DNA from: JAHEEL01 sp964195515
Lineage (GTDB): Bacteria; Actinomycetota; Acidimicrobiia; Spongiisociales; UBA5794
Length of the DNA: 24,476 bases
NCBI GenBank assembly: GCA_964195515.1
Contig: CAXMQO010000071.1
Location: forward strand, 1-24,476
Reading direction: 5' to 3'
The notes under the pieces were generated by a model. It was not told the origin of the DNA. It saw only the letters and a list, made by a program, of their open reading frames with translations, and did not search any database. The translations under genes were made by a program, and so were the position numbers. Shown here piece after piece: positions 14,614-21,487 of the stretch (positions are counted from its first letter, which is position 1; each line of letters starts with the position of its first letter).

Positions 14614-15503
14614 TCGTCGTCGTCGGATCGGTGAACCGGGACCTGATTGCTCGGGTCGAGCACCACCCGGTTCCGGGAGAGACGGTTCTCGGATCCGGCC
14701 ATGAGATGATGCCGGGTGGCAAGGGGGCGAATCAAGCGGTCGCGGCGGCACGTCTCGGAAGGGACGTCGTCTTCGTTGGGCGGATCGGCGCCGACGAAAA
14801 CGGTCGCGATCTCATTGCAGAGTTCGAACGGGAAGGTGTCGAGGTGAGCCACCTCACGGTGGATCCCGAAGCTCCGAGTGGGCTCGCCATCATCACCGTC
14901 GACGACGCCGGGGAGAATACGATCGTGGTGAGCTCGGGGGCGAACGGCCGCGTCTCTTCCTCCGATGTTGGGGGAGCGTCCGCCGTTCTCATGGCGGCGA
15001 CGGTGACACTGCTCCAACTCGAGATCCCGATGGAAGCGGTGCTCTCCGCTGCCGCCGCGTCAGAGGGAATCGTCATGCTCAATGCGGCGCCGGCCGCTCA
15101 CCTTTCCGCCGCCCTCTTCAAATCAGTAGACGTTCTTGTCGTCAATCGCGGTGAACTCGCAACACTCACCGGGTCGGGAGATCCCGTCTCCGCGAGGAGC
15201 CTCCCAGTCCCGGTGACCGTCGTGACACTGGGTGCCGACGGCGCTCGCATCATCAGGACCGATACCGACACGTCCATCGCGGCGATGGACGTGTCCCCGG
15301 TTGACACGACGGGTGCAGGTGACACCTTCTGTGGGGCACTTGCCGCCGGTCTCGATGCCGGGCTCAGCCTTGAGCCCTCCGTGCAGCGGGCCGTCGTAGC
15401 CGGATCGCTGGCGGTGACGGCCATCGGTGCGCGAACCGGGATGCCGACGCTCCCCGAACTCGAAGGTGCTTTGCGAGCCCAGGGTTCGCAGGACACCTTG
15501 TAG
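14610..15503 (+). CDS. rbsK: Ribokinase (PfkB family)
   Basis: A 297-aa cytoplasmic sugar kinase that phosphorylates D-ribose to ribose-5-phosphate with ATP. The N-terminal GSVNRD (6-11), the signature PGGKGANQAVAAARLG (35-50), and DTTGAGDTFCGALAAGL (232-248) with catalytic base D238 are all present. Length and motif order match ribokinase better than fructokinase or adenosine kinase, although a related pentose or nucleoside substrate is possible. It overlaps the preceding dehydrogenase gene by 4 bp (ATGA) and is followed after 12 nt by a nucleoside hydrolase gene, which would supply free ribose. That pairing strengthens the ribokinase call. Confidence 0.9.
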   Translation: MIVVVGSVNRDLIARVEHHPVPGETVLGSGHEMMPGGKGANQAVAAARLGRDVVFVGRIGADENGRDLIAEFEREGVEVSHLTVDPEAPSGLAIITVDDAGENTIVVSSGANGRVSSSDVGGASAVLMAATVTLLQLEIPMEAVLSAAAASEGIVMLNAAPAAHLSAALFKSVDVLVVNRGELATLTGSGDPVSARSLPVPVTVVTLGADGARIIRTDTDTSIAAMDVSPVDTTGAGDTFCGALAAGLDAGLSLEPSVQRAVVAGSLAVTAIGARTGMPTLPELEGALRAQGSQDTL

Positions 15504-15506
15504 CCT
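15501..15506 (+). promoter_or_regulatory. -10 box TAGCCT overlapping the rbsK stop codon
   Basis: TAGCCT starts with the TAG stop of rbsK and ends 9 nt before the ATG of the nucleoside hydrolase, which lacks a Shine-Dalgarno sequence. This fits an internal leaderless promoter. The hexamer and following CG match the promoter of the leftward transporter at 17910. Confidence 0.4.
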
Positions 15507-15515
15507 CGTTCCGCA

Positions 15516-16451
15516 ATGGCGCGACCGATCATCATCGACACGGACCCCGGGCAGGACGACGCCGTCGCGATTCTGTTGGCTCTCGCGTCGCCCGAACTCG
15601 ACGTGCTCGGCATCACGACCGTTGCAGGGAACGTTCCACAGCCGCTCGTCACGACGAACGCCCTGAAGCTCCGCGAACTTGTCGGGCGAACCGATGTCCC
15701 GGTCTTCATCGGCGCCCACCGGCCGTTGGAGCGTGAACTCTTCACCGCCGAGTACGTCCATGGACCGACCGGTATCGACGGTACCGACCTGCCGGATCCG
15801 GTGACGACCGCAGAATCGAAACATGCCGTTGATTTCATCATCGACTCCTGCCTCGCCGCAGGAATTGGAGGAATCACGCTCTGTCCTGTCGGACCCTTGA
15901 CCAATATCGCATCCGCGATCGCCAGGGAGCCGATGATCCTCCCGAAGATTCGGGAGATCGCACTGATGGGTGGCGGCTTCTTCGAAGGAGGGAACACGAC
16001 TCCGGTCGCCGAGTTCAACATCTACGTCGATCCCGACGCTGCGGCGATTGTGTTCAATAGTGGTGTTCCGATCACCGTGTTCCCTCTCGACGTCACACAC
16101 AAGGCATTGGTGCTGCCGGAGGACCTCGACCGGATGAGGGCCATCGACACGCCGGTCGGCGACGCCGTGGTTGGCATGCTCGGCTACTACGAACGCCATG
16201 ACGTCGAGAAGTACGGCATCGCAGGCGCGCCGCTCCATGACCCGTGCGTGATCGCCTACCTGATCGAACCGGAACTCTTCTCCGGAAAGGCGTGCCGGGT
16301 CGATGTGGAGACCGAGTCGGAACTCACCGTCGGGCAGACGGTTGTCGATTGGTGGGGCGTGACCGGCGCCGAACCAAATGCCATGGTCATGTCCGACGTC
16401 GACCGCCAGGGGTTCATCGATCTCGTTGTGGAACGGATCGCAAGACTCTGA
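15516..16451 (+). CDS. Inosine/uridine-preferring nucleoside hydrolase
   Basis: A 311-aa enzyme that splits ribonucleosides into base and ribose. The Ca2+-binding motif DTDPGQDDA (8-16) gives D10, D14 and D15; N39 is in VAGNVPQP, N168 in AEFNIYVDPDAA, and H241-D242 in LHDPC. These positions coincide with the numbering of classical IU-nucleoside hydrolases. There is no signal peptide, so it acts in the cytoplasm. Placed directly after ribokinase, it forms a salvage route from nucleosides to ribose-5-phosphate. Base preference cannot be fixed from sequence. Confidence 0.93.
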   Translation: MARPIIIDTDPGQDDAVAILLALASPELDVLGITTVAGNVPQPLVTTNALKLRELVGRTDVPVFIGAHRPLERELFTAEYVHGPTGIDGTDLPDPVTTAESKHAVDFIIDSCLAAGIGGITLCPVGPLTNIASAIAREPMILPKIREIALMGGGFFEGGNTTPVAEFNIYVDPDAAAIVFNSGVPITVFPLDVTHKALVLPEDLDRMRAIDTPVGDAVVGMLGYYERHDVEKYGIAGAPLHDPCVIAYLIEPELFSGKACRVDVETESELTVGQTVVDWWGVTGAEPNAMVMSDVDRQGFIDLVVERIARL

Positions 16452-16468
16452 CGCTTCGTCCGGAGTCT
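16443..16468. terminator. Bidirectional hairpin between convergent genes
   Basis: AGACTCTGACG (16443-16453) pairs with CGTCCGGAGTCT (16457-16468) around a CTT loop, with one bulged C and one T-G pair. The left arm overlaps the nucleoside hydrolase stop and the hairpin ends 3 bp from the transporter stop. It lacks a long T-tract but is the strongest hairpin I see at a convergent junction here. Confidence 0.6.
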
Positions 16469-16470
16469 GG

Positions 16471-17910
16471 TCAGGCGTCTTCGTGCCGCTTGCTCCTCCA
16501 TGCCCAGAGCGCGAGGAGAAGCGCCATCCCAACGAGCACTGCTGCGACGATCATCGTGTCGGCGAGTGCCGCGGCCTGTGCTGCCGCTGGCGCGTTGGCA
16601 ACCTCCCCGCCACCTGCATAGACGGTGGTTCGAGCCGCCCACAATGCGCCGAGCACGGCGATGCCGGTGAGGCTCGCCGTGGTGCGGTTGATGGTCAACA
16701 TGCCCGACGTGACGCCGAGCTGATCGTGGGGGACCGAACCCAGGATTGCCGAGTTGTTCGGGGATTGGAAGATTCCGAATCCGAGACCGATGATGAGTCC
16801 AACGATGACGACGACGAGTGCTGTTGTGGCACCTTCGAACCAGAACCCTGCGATCGCATACGCGATGGTCATCAGGGCGAGTCCGACAACCGTGACCGGT
16901 CTCGAGCCGATCCGGTCCGACAGCGTGCCGGACATCGGAGCGACGATTCCCATCGTTATGGGGATCGCTCCGAGAACGAAACCTATCCCGCGTGGCGATA
17001 GTCCGATCACGTCGGTCAGGTAGAACGGAACGAGGAGGATCATCCCTGAGAGTGCGAAGAACCCGATGAATCCGGTGATCAGGTTCACCGTGAGATCACG
17101 ACTCTTGAAGAGAGCCAGGTTGAGCATCGGCTGAGCGACCCGCCGTTCCACAGCGACGAAGGCCGCGAGCGCGGCGACCGAGACCGTGAACATCCCGAGG
17201 ATCCGCGGCTCCGAGAAGCCGATGTTCTGACCCATCGTGAGAGCGAGAAGGAAGGTGAGAAGCCCGACGAAGAATGTGCCTGCGCCAAGGAAGTCGAAAC
17301 GCTGTCCGCCCTTTGGCTTGGTGTTCGGGACGAACTTGATCGCTGTGATGGTGCCGATGATGCCGATCGGTAGGTTGACGAAGAAGATCCAGCGCCAGTC
17401 GGTCGCCTCGAGGATTATGCCTCCGATGATCGGTCCTGCCATGATCCCGAGCGACACCGTGGTGCCGTTGATTCCGAGTGCCTTGCCGCGTTCCGACGGG
17501 GGGAAGGCTTCAGTGGTGATAGCGAAACCGAGGGCGAAGATCATCGACGCGCCTACTGCCTGGACGACTCGGGCTGCGATGAGGAACTCGATCGTCGGTG
17601 AGAGCCCCGCGAGCACCGAGCCGATCGTGAACACGCTGAAACCCGCGGTGAAGATCGGTTTCTTGCCGATCATGTCCCCAAGCCGTCCGAACATGAGTGT
17701 CAGGCTCGTCTGGGTCAGGAGGTAGGCGAGCACCACCCACTGTGCCACGCTGAACGTCGTTTCGAACTCGTCGACGAGCGTCGGGAGCGCCACATTGACG
17801 ATGCTCCCATCGACGGTCCCGAGGAAGATCGCCATCGCGATCGCGATGAGGACGAACCACTTCCGCGAGTAGTCGACGCCTTCTGGAGGTGTTTCGGGGT
17901 GGCCGGACAT
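16471..17910 (-). CDS. DHA2-family (EmrB/QacA-type, 14-TM) MFS drug exporter
   Basis: A 479-aa inner-membrane proton-driven exporter. The first helix carries FLGTVDGSIVNVALPTL, the DHA2 signature with the membrane aspartate; motif A appears as GRLGDMIGKKPIF after helix 2 and motif C as GIMAGPIIGGIIL in helix 5. The hydrophobic profile and length fit 14 helices. Substrates are typically lipophilic drugs or dyes, but none can be named. ATG 17910 is chosen; a TTG at 17916 is also in frame. A TAGCCT -10 box lies 9 nt upstream and there is no Shine-Dalgarno sequence. The upstream divergent region has palindromes that could bind a repressor, but no regulator gene is adjacent. Confidence 0.92.
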   Translation of the reverse strand: MSGHPETPPEGVDYSRKWFVLIAIAMAIFLGTVDGSIVNVALPTLVDEFETTFSVAQWVVLAYLLTQTSLTLMFGRLGDMIGKKPIFTAGFSVFTIGSVLAGLSPTIEFLIAARVVQAVGASMIFALGFAITTEAFPPSERGKALGINGTTVSLGIMAGPIIGGIILEATDWRWIFFVNLPIGIIGTITAIKFVPNTKPKGGQRFDFLGAGTFFVGLLTFLLALTMGQNIGFSEPRILGMFTVSVAALAAFVAVERRVAQPMLNLALFKSRDLTVNLITGFIGFFALSGMILLVPFYLTDVIGLSPRGIGFVLGAIPITMGIVAPMSGTLSDRIGSRPVTVVGLALMTIAYAIAGFWFEGATTALVVVIVGLIIGLGFGIFQSPNNSAILGSVPHDQLGVTSGMLTINRTTASLTGIAVLGALWAARTTVYAGGGEVANAPAAAQAAALADTMIVAAVLVGMALLLALWAWRSKRHEDA

Positions 17911-17919
17911 GGCCAAGCG

Positions 17920-17925
17920 AGGCTA
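17920..17925 (-). promoter_or_regulatory. -10 box TAGCCT for the DHA2 exporter
   Basis: On the minus strand TAGCCT ends 9 nt before the ATG at 17910, exactly the spacing of the nucleoside hydrolase promoter at 15501. A possible -35 TTCGCA lies 16 nt further upstream and overlaps the inverted repeats at 17943-17967. Confidence 0.5.
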
Positions 17926-17942
17926 GGCAAGGCAGTAGCGCT

Positions 17943-17980
17943 GCGAACCTTCTTCGCGTTTCGAAGACGCACCGCGAACC
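17943..17980. promoter_or_regulatory. Overlapping inverted and direct repeats at the exporter promoter
   Basis: TCTTCG (17951-17956) and CGAAGA (17962-17967) form a perfect 6-bp inverted repeat around CGTTT. GCGAA (17943-17947) and TTCGC (17953-17957) form another, and GCGAACC is repeated directly at 17943-17949 and 17974-17980. The cluster covers the likely -35 region of the exporter gene, so it is a plausible repressor site. Confidence 0.4.
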
Positions 17981-18027
17981 GCTCCGGGGACGTCGTATTC
18001 CGCGGGCTCACAGCACCGCCCACGGGG

Positions 18028-18048
18028 ACCCATACCCTGGGTACGGGT
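18028..18048. promoter_or_regulatory. 21-bp palindromic operator candidate
   Basis: ACCCATACCC (18028-18037) and GGGTACGGGT (18039-18048) are inverted repeats around a single T, with one mismatch (18032/18044). The size and symmetry suit a dimeric regulator. It lies between the divergent exporter and peptidoglycan-binding lipoprotein genes. Nothing else in 17911-18150 looks coding. Confidence 0.5.
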
Positions 18049-18103
18049 GTGTTGGTGGGCGAGGTGCGGGCGTTTCGATGTGCGCGGTCGGTGGCACGTC
18101 GTG

Positions 18104-18109
18104 TACCCT
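18104..18109 (+). promoter_or_regulatory. -10 box for the peptidoglycan-binding lipoprotein gene
   Basis: TACCCT would place transcription start near 18116, giving a leader of about 35 nt with a purine-rich GAGAAAGGGG stretch (18134-18143) before the ATG at 18151. The -35 region is not recognisable. Confidence 0.35.
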
Positions 18110-18150
18110 TGATCGGGATACGGGGTGGCATCGGAGAAAGGGGCGTCCCG

Positions 18151-18732
18151 ATGAGGTACCGACGAGGTCTAGCATTCACGGCGGTGCTCGCACTCGCACT
18201 CGCAGCGTGTTCTTCGGGCGGCGGCGACACGACCACTTCGACGTCCACGACGTTCCCGACGGCGACCACACCGGCGACCACGACCGTGCCGTCCACGACC
18301 ACCCCCACCTCCACCTCAACGACCACGACGACGTCTCCGTACGGTGGGGCGACGCTTCTGACCACGATCATCCAGCAGGAATTGCAGATCCTTGGATACT
18401 TCGAAGGCCAGCCCGACGGGATCCTCGGACCCTTGACCGAAGAAGCGCTCAGAGCCTTCCAGACCGATGCAGGAATCACCGTCGACGGCGAGTACGGTCC
18501 GGAGACGTACGTGGCCCTCGCCGATGCCCTCGAGGCCGACACCGACTTCGTCATCACGGTCCAGGAGGACCTCATGGAGTTGAAGCTCTATTCGGGTCCC
18601 GCCGACGGTGACTACGGAGCGGGAACGACGAAGGCCGTGGAGTCCCTCCAGGAGAAGTGCGGCATCACGATCGACGGCCGCTTCACCCCGCAGACACACC
18701 TCTGTCTCGAAGAGGAGATGGGTCGCATCTGA
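18151..18732 (+). CDS. Lipoprotein with two peptidoglycan-binding (PG_binding_1) domains
   Basis: A 193-aa secreted lipoprotein: signal peptide 1-19, lipobox LAAC with lipidated C20, a Thr/Ser/Pro-rich linker (27-62), then two repeats of the three-helix PG_binding_1 fold. Repeat one is about 73-126 (LQILGYFEGQPDGILGPLTEEALRAF with GITVDGEYGPET) and repeat two about 135-186 (LKLYSGPADGDYGAGTTKAVESLQ with GITIDGRFTPQT). Each repeat keeps the D-G-x-(F/Y/L)-G-x-x-T core. No catalytic domain is present, so it may tether the membrane to the wall or sense it. ATG 18151 begins the signal peptide. C170 and C185 in the second repeat could form a disulfide. It is followed 22 bp later by a racemase gene. 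Confidence 0.88.
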   Translation: MRYRRGLAFTAVLALALAACSSGGGDTTTSTSTTFPTATTPATTTVPSTTTPTSTSTTTTTSPYGGATLLTTIIQQELQILGYFEGQPDGILGPLTEEALRAFQTDAGITVDGEYGPETYVALADALEADTDFVITVQEDLMELKLYSGPADGDYGAGTTKAVESLQEKCGITIDGRFTPQTHLCLEEEMGRI

Positions 18733-18754
18733 TCGGGATCCCGGTGTGACTGTG

Positions 18755-19879
18755 ATGCCGCTCGACGATCTCACCGTCGTCGAACTCGCAGGCTTGGGGC
18801 CGGTCCCGTTCGCCGGGATGGTTCTTGCCGGTCTCGGCGCTGACGTGATTCGCGTCGACCGCCCCGGCGGCCCTCCGATTCCCGACCCGATGGTGGGCGC
18901 CGTCGGCCGTGGGAAGCGTTCGATCGCTCTCGATCTCAAGAAGTCGGAGGCCGTCGATATCGTGCTCGGGCTCGTCGCCGATGCAGATGTTCTACTCGAG
19001 GGATACCGTCCGGGCGTGGTCGAACGGCTCGGGATTGGCCCCGATGTCTGTTGGGAAATCAACCCCAATCTTGTCTACGGCCGCATGACCGGCTGGGGGT
19101 CGAACGGCCCCTACGCATCCATGGCGGGCCACGACATCAACTACATCGGGCTCAGCGGCGCTCTCCACGCGATCGGCGACACCAAACGGCCGGCGCCGCC
19201 GCTGAATCTTGTTGGGGACAACGGGGGAGGTGCCATGTCTCTCGTCGCAGGCGTCCTCGCTGCGATCTACGACCGCGACCGTTCTGGTGGTGTTGTCGTG
19301 CACGCCTCCATGGTCGAAGGTGCGGCGACGCTCATGGCCCCGTTCTATGAGATGGTTGCGAACGGACTCTGGGAGGATCGACGCGCCGCGAATCTCCTCG
19401 ACGGGAGCGCTCCCTTCTACACGACCTACCAGACCTCTGACGAGAAGTGGATGGCCGTCGGTCCCCTCGAACCGGTGTTCTACGCTGAGTTGCTGAACGG
19501 ACTCGGCCTCGACCCGGCTGAGCTGCCCGGCCAGTACGACCGGGAGGGATGGCACGAGCTTCGGCGCCGCTTCAGGGGCGCATTCGCCCAACGAACACGG
19601 GCCGAATGGGAGGAAGTGTTCGACGGTACGGATGCCTGCGTGACACCCGTGTTGTCGCTCACCGAGGCCCCGGAGCACCCACACAACGTGGCTCGCAGCG
19701 TCTTCGGCGAGTTTGCAGGCCATCGGCTGCCGAATCCGACTCCGCGTATCGGTGCCGACTACCCGTTCACTCCCACCGATGCGCCAGCGCTCGGGGACGA
19801 TACCAACGAGATTCTCGTTCGGCTCGGATACGACAGTGCCCGCATCCAGGAGTTGCGCGGCCTCGGGGTGGTGTCGTGA
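18755..19879 (+). CDS. Class III CoA-transferase family protein, alpha-methylacyl-CoA racemase type
   Basis: A 374-aa CaiB/BaiF-family protein. The opening VVELAGLGPVPFAGMVLAGLGADVIRVDRP and the segment AGHDINYIGLSGAL match alpha-methylacyl-CoA racemases, which invert 2-methylacyl-CoA thioesters for beta-oxidation of branched fatty acids or sterol side chains. Proposed catalytic residues are H126, D155 (NLVGDNGGG) and E239 (GPLEPVFY), nearly the numbering of Mycobacterium MCR when counted from ATG 18755. In-frame GTG codons at 18746 and 18752 are alternatives; a GGGA at 18735-18738 would suit 18746. The stop overlaps the start of a small FlgM-like gene (GTGA). Confidence 0.9.
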   Translation: MPLDDLTVVELAGLGPVPFAGMVLAGLGADVIRVDRPGGPPIPDPMVGAVGRGKRSIALDLKKSEAVDIVLGLVADADVLLEGYRPGVVERLGIGPDVCWEINPNLVYGRMTGWGSNGPYASMAGHDINYIGLSGALHAIGDTKRPAPPLNLVGDNGGGAMSLVAGVLAAIYDRDRSGGVVVHASMVEGAATLMAPFYEMVANGLWEDRRAANLLDGSAPFYTTYQTSDEKWMAVGPLEPVFYAELLNGLGLDPAELPGQYDREGWHELRRRFRGAFAQRTRAEWEEVFDGTDACVTPVLSLTEAPEHPHNVARSVFGEFAGHRLPNPTPRIGADYPFTPTDAPALGDDTNEILVRLGYDSARIQELRGLGVVS

Positions 19880-20043
19880 CCAGTCGGTATCCGGACCGAG
19901 ACGATCAGCGGGAGGATCGAGTTCGGACGGTGAGGGACCGGATCGAACGGGGAGAGTATCGAGTGCCGGCGGACTCGGTCGCAGACGCGGTTATCGCCTG
20001 GTATCGCAGGATGGATCCGGGACGCCGTCCTACTCGGCGGTGA
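19876..20043 (+). CDS. Small FlgM-like protein (putative anti-sigma factor domain)
   Basis: A 55-aa charged protein starting at GTG 19876, which overlaps the racemase TGA (GTGA). The segment RVRTVRDRIERGEYRVPADSVADAVIAWYRR (residues 15-45, two helices around a turn) matches the pattern of the FlgM C-terminal sigma-28-binding region: R-x2-I-x2-G-x-Y-x-V-x3-x-V/I-A-D-x-(I/L). Key residues are I23, G26, Y28, V30, V35 and A36-D37. FlgM in flagellated bacteria binds FliA; here no flagellar genes are in view. The C-terminus is arginine-rich. The last 14 bp overlap the end of the convergent DUF368 gene. It is short and would be missed by length cut-offs, but the coupling and motif support it. Confidence 0.65.
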   Translation: MTSRYPDRDDQREDRVRTVRDRIERGEYRVPADSVADAVIAWYRRMDPGRRPTRR

Positions 20044-20962
20044 GTTCGTCGATCTCGTCGGCGACGGTGTGGTGACCGATCTTGCGGCCGAGTGCGTCGA
20101 TTCCGAGGACCAGGAGGAACGCGAACGTGGCGACGCCCAGGGCGCCGAGACGGTCCTCACCCGGTGCGTGGATGGCCGTGCTGTCGACACCGAGTGGCCA
20201 AGGCCAGAGCACCCGGAGTGAACCGAGCATCAAGCCGATCAGCGCCGCCATCACCGAGTTGTAGTGGTCGCGCAGCGCCCGGTGGAGGACCTGGGAGAAG
20301 AGCGCCAGTCCAATCACCGCGCCGACGGTGAACACGATCAGCGAGAAGAAGTCTCGGGAGGTGACGGCCGAGAGCAGGGGCCCGTACATGCCGAGCATCA
20401 CCAGGATGAATGATCCGCTGATCCCCGGGAGGATCATGGCGCAGATCGCGACTGCCCCGGAGCCGAAGAACGCCAACAGAGCCGGATCGACGACCTGCGC
20501 GGCGGTGTCGCTCGACGTGCTCTCCCGCAACCCCAGCAGCACGAACACCACCAGTGCAACGCCGGCGATGATCACCACCCGGCGAACATCGCGAACGGTG
20601 AGGAGCTTCCAGGCAACCACGGCCGAGCCAACCACGAGTCCGAGGAACAGCGCGGCCATCAGAACGGCGTGCTCACGGAGTAGGCGCTCGAGCAGGTGGG
20701 CCAAAGTGATGATCGCAAGCCCGATCCCGGCAACGAGGGGCAGGATGAAGGACCAGTCAACCTTCCGGAGCCACTCGACTCCGCCGGAGAAGTCGAGGCG
20801 GAGGAACGAACCCAGCGCGGAGCTTCCGGCGCGCACCGAGGCGACGAGTCGTTCGTAGATGCCGAGGACGAGAGCGATCGTTCCTCCGGACACGCCGGGG
20901 ACGATGTCGGCGGCACCCATCAGAAAACCACGGAAGAGCGACCAAGGAATCTCGCGAATCAC
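20030..20962 (-). CDS. DUF368 membrane protein (PopT-type undecaprenyl-phosphate translocase family)
   Basis: A 310-aa polytopic membrane protein. The family hallmark appears twice as an internal repeat: FLMGAADIVPGVSGGTIAL (13-31) and AMILPGISGSFILVMLGMY (175-193). DUF368 proteins have been shown in other bacteria to return undecaprenyl phosphate across the membrane for envelope-polymer synthesis; transfer of that function here is by family. I count about eight to nine hydrophobic segments. GTG 20962 is chosen because the hallmark begins soon after and TACACT lies 7 nt upstream. The 3' end overlaps the small FlgM-like gene by 14 bp. Confidence 0.9.
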   Translation of the reverse strand: MIREIPWSLFRGFLMGAADIVPGVSGGTIALVLGIYERLVASVRAGSSALGSFLRLDFSGGVEWLRKVDWSFILPLVAGIGLAIITLAHLLERLLREHAVLMAALFLGLVVGSAVVAWKLLTVRDVRRVVIIAGVALVVFVLLGLRESTSSDTAAQVVDPALLAFFGSGAVAICAMILPGISGSFILVMLGMYGPLLSAVTSRDFFSLIVFTVGAVIGLALFSQVLHRALRDHYNSVMAALIGLMLGSLRVLWPWPLGVDSTAIHAPGEDRLGALGVATFAFLLVLGIDALGRKIGHHTVADEIDELTAE

Positions 20963-20969
20963 GGCGGCG

Positions 20970-20975
20970 AGTGTA
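20970..20975 (-). promoter_or_regulatory. -10 box, leaderless promoter for the DUF368 gene
   Basis: On the minus strand TACACT ends 7 nt before the GTG at 20962, with no Shine-Dalgarno sequence. The opposing dtd -10 box is only 23 bp away, so the two promoters are back to back. Confidence 0.5.
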
Positions 20976-20998
20976 GAGGCGGGGTCACGCCACCGGTG

Positions 20999-21004
20999 TA
21001 CCGT
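20999..21004 (+). promoter_or_regulatory. -10 box for dtd
   Basis: TACCGT would start transcription near 21011; the leader carries GGGAGG (21022-21027) 4 nt before the ATG at 21032. Its upstream half would overlap the DUF368 promoter. Confidence 0.45.
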
Positions 21005-21031
21005 GCGTTCCGAGCGAACCCGGGAGGTCCG

Positions 21032-21487
21032 ATGCGTATCGTCTTGCAGCGAGTACGTCGATCCGCGGTCGAAGTCGACGGGGTGACGACCGGGCTGATC
21101 GGGACCGGTCTCCTCGCTCTCGTTGGGGTCGCAACGGGGGACACCGCTACCGATGCGCGCATCGCGGCTGCGAAGACGGTCGCCATGCGCATATTCCCTG
21201 ACGAGGAAGCCAAGATGAACCGAAGCGTTGCCGATATCGGAGGAGAGGTTCTTGTGGTGTCCCAGTTCACACTTCTGGCCGACGTCCGCAAGGGCCGTCG
21301 CCCCGCTTTCACTGCCGCGGCACGACCCGAGGAAGCGATCCCGGTGCTCGAAACATACACCAAGGCGATCGAAGCCGAAGGCGTGCGGGTTGCACACGGG
21401 CGTTTCGGCGCCCACATGGACGTGGAACTCCTCAACGACGGCCCGGTGACCATTGTGTTCGACGTACGGGACGGGACGATCAGATGA
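21032..21487 (+). CDS. dtd: D-aminoacyl-tRNA deacylase
   Basis: A 151-aa cytoplasmic enzyme that removes D-amino acids (and glycine mischarged on tRNA-Ala) from tRNA. The starting MRIVLQRVRRSAVEVDG, the active-site SQFTL (77-81) followed by ADVRKGRRPAF, and the Gly-cis-Pro motif NDGPVT (135-140) identify canonical DTD, at the usual length. GGGAGG precedes the ATG. The last 4 bp overlap the start of the penicillin-acylase-family gene (ATGA), so the two should be cotranslated. It is divergent from the DUF368 gene. Confidence 0.96.
   Translation: MRIVLQRVRRSAVEVDGVTTGLIGTGLLALVGVATGDTATDARIAAAKTVAMRIFPDEEAKMNRSVADIGGEVLVVSQFTLLADVRKGRRPAFTAAARPEEAIPVLETYTKAIEAEGVRVAHGRFGAHMDVELLNDGPVTIVFDVRDGTIR

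Noticed and set aside
15123..16532. Long 469-codon minus-strand open frame
   Set aside because: It lies antisense to rbsK and the nucleoside hydrolase, both with full motif sets; its translation shows no recognisable domain and is a high-GC shadow.
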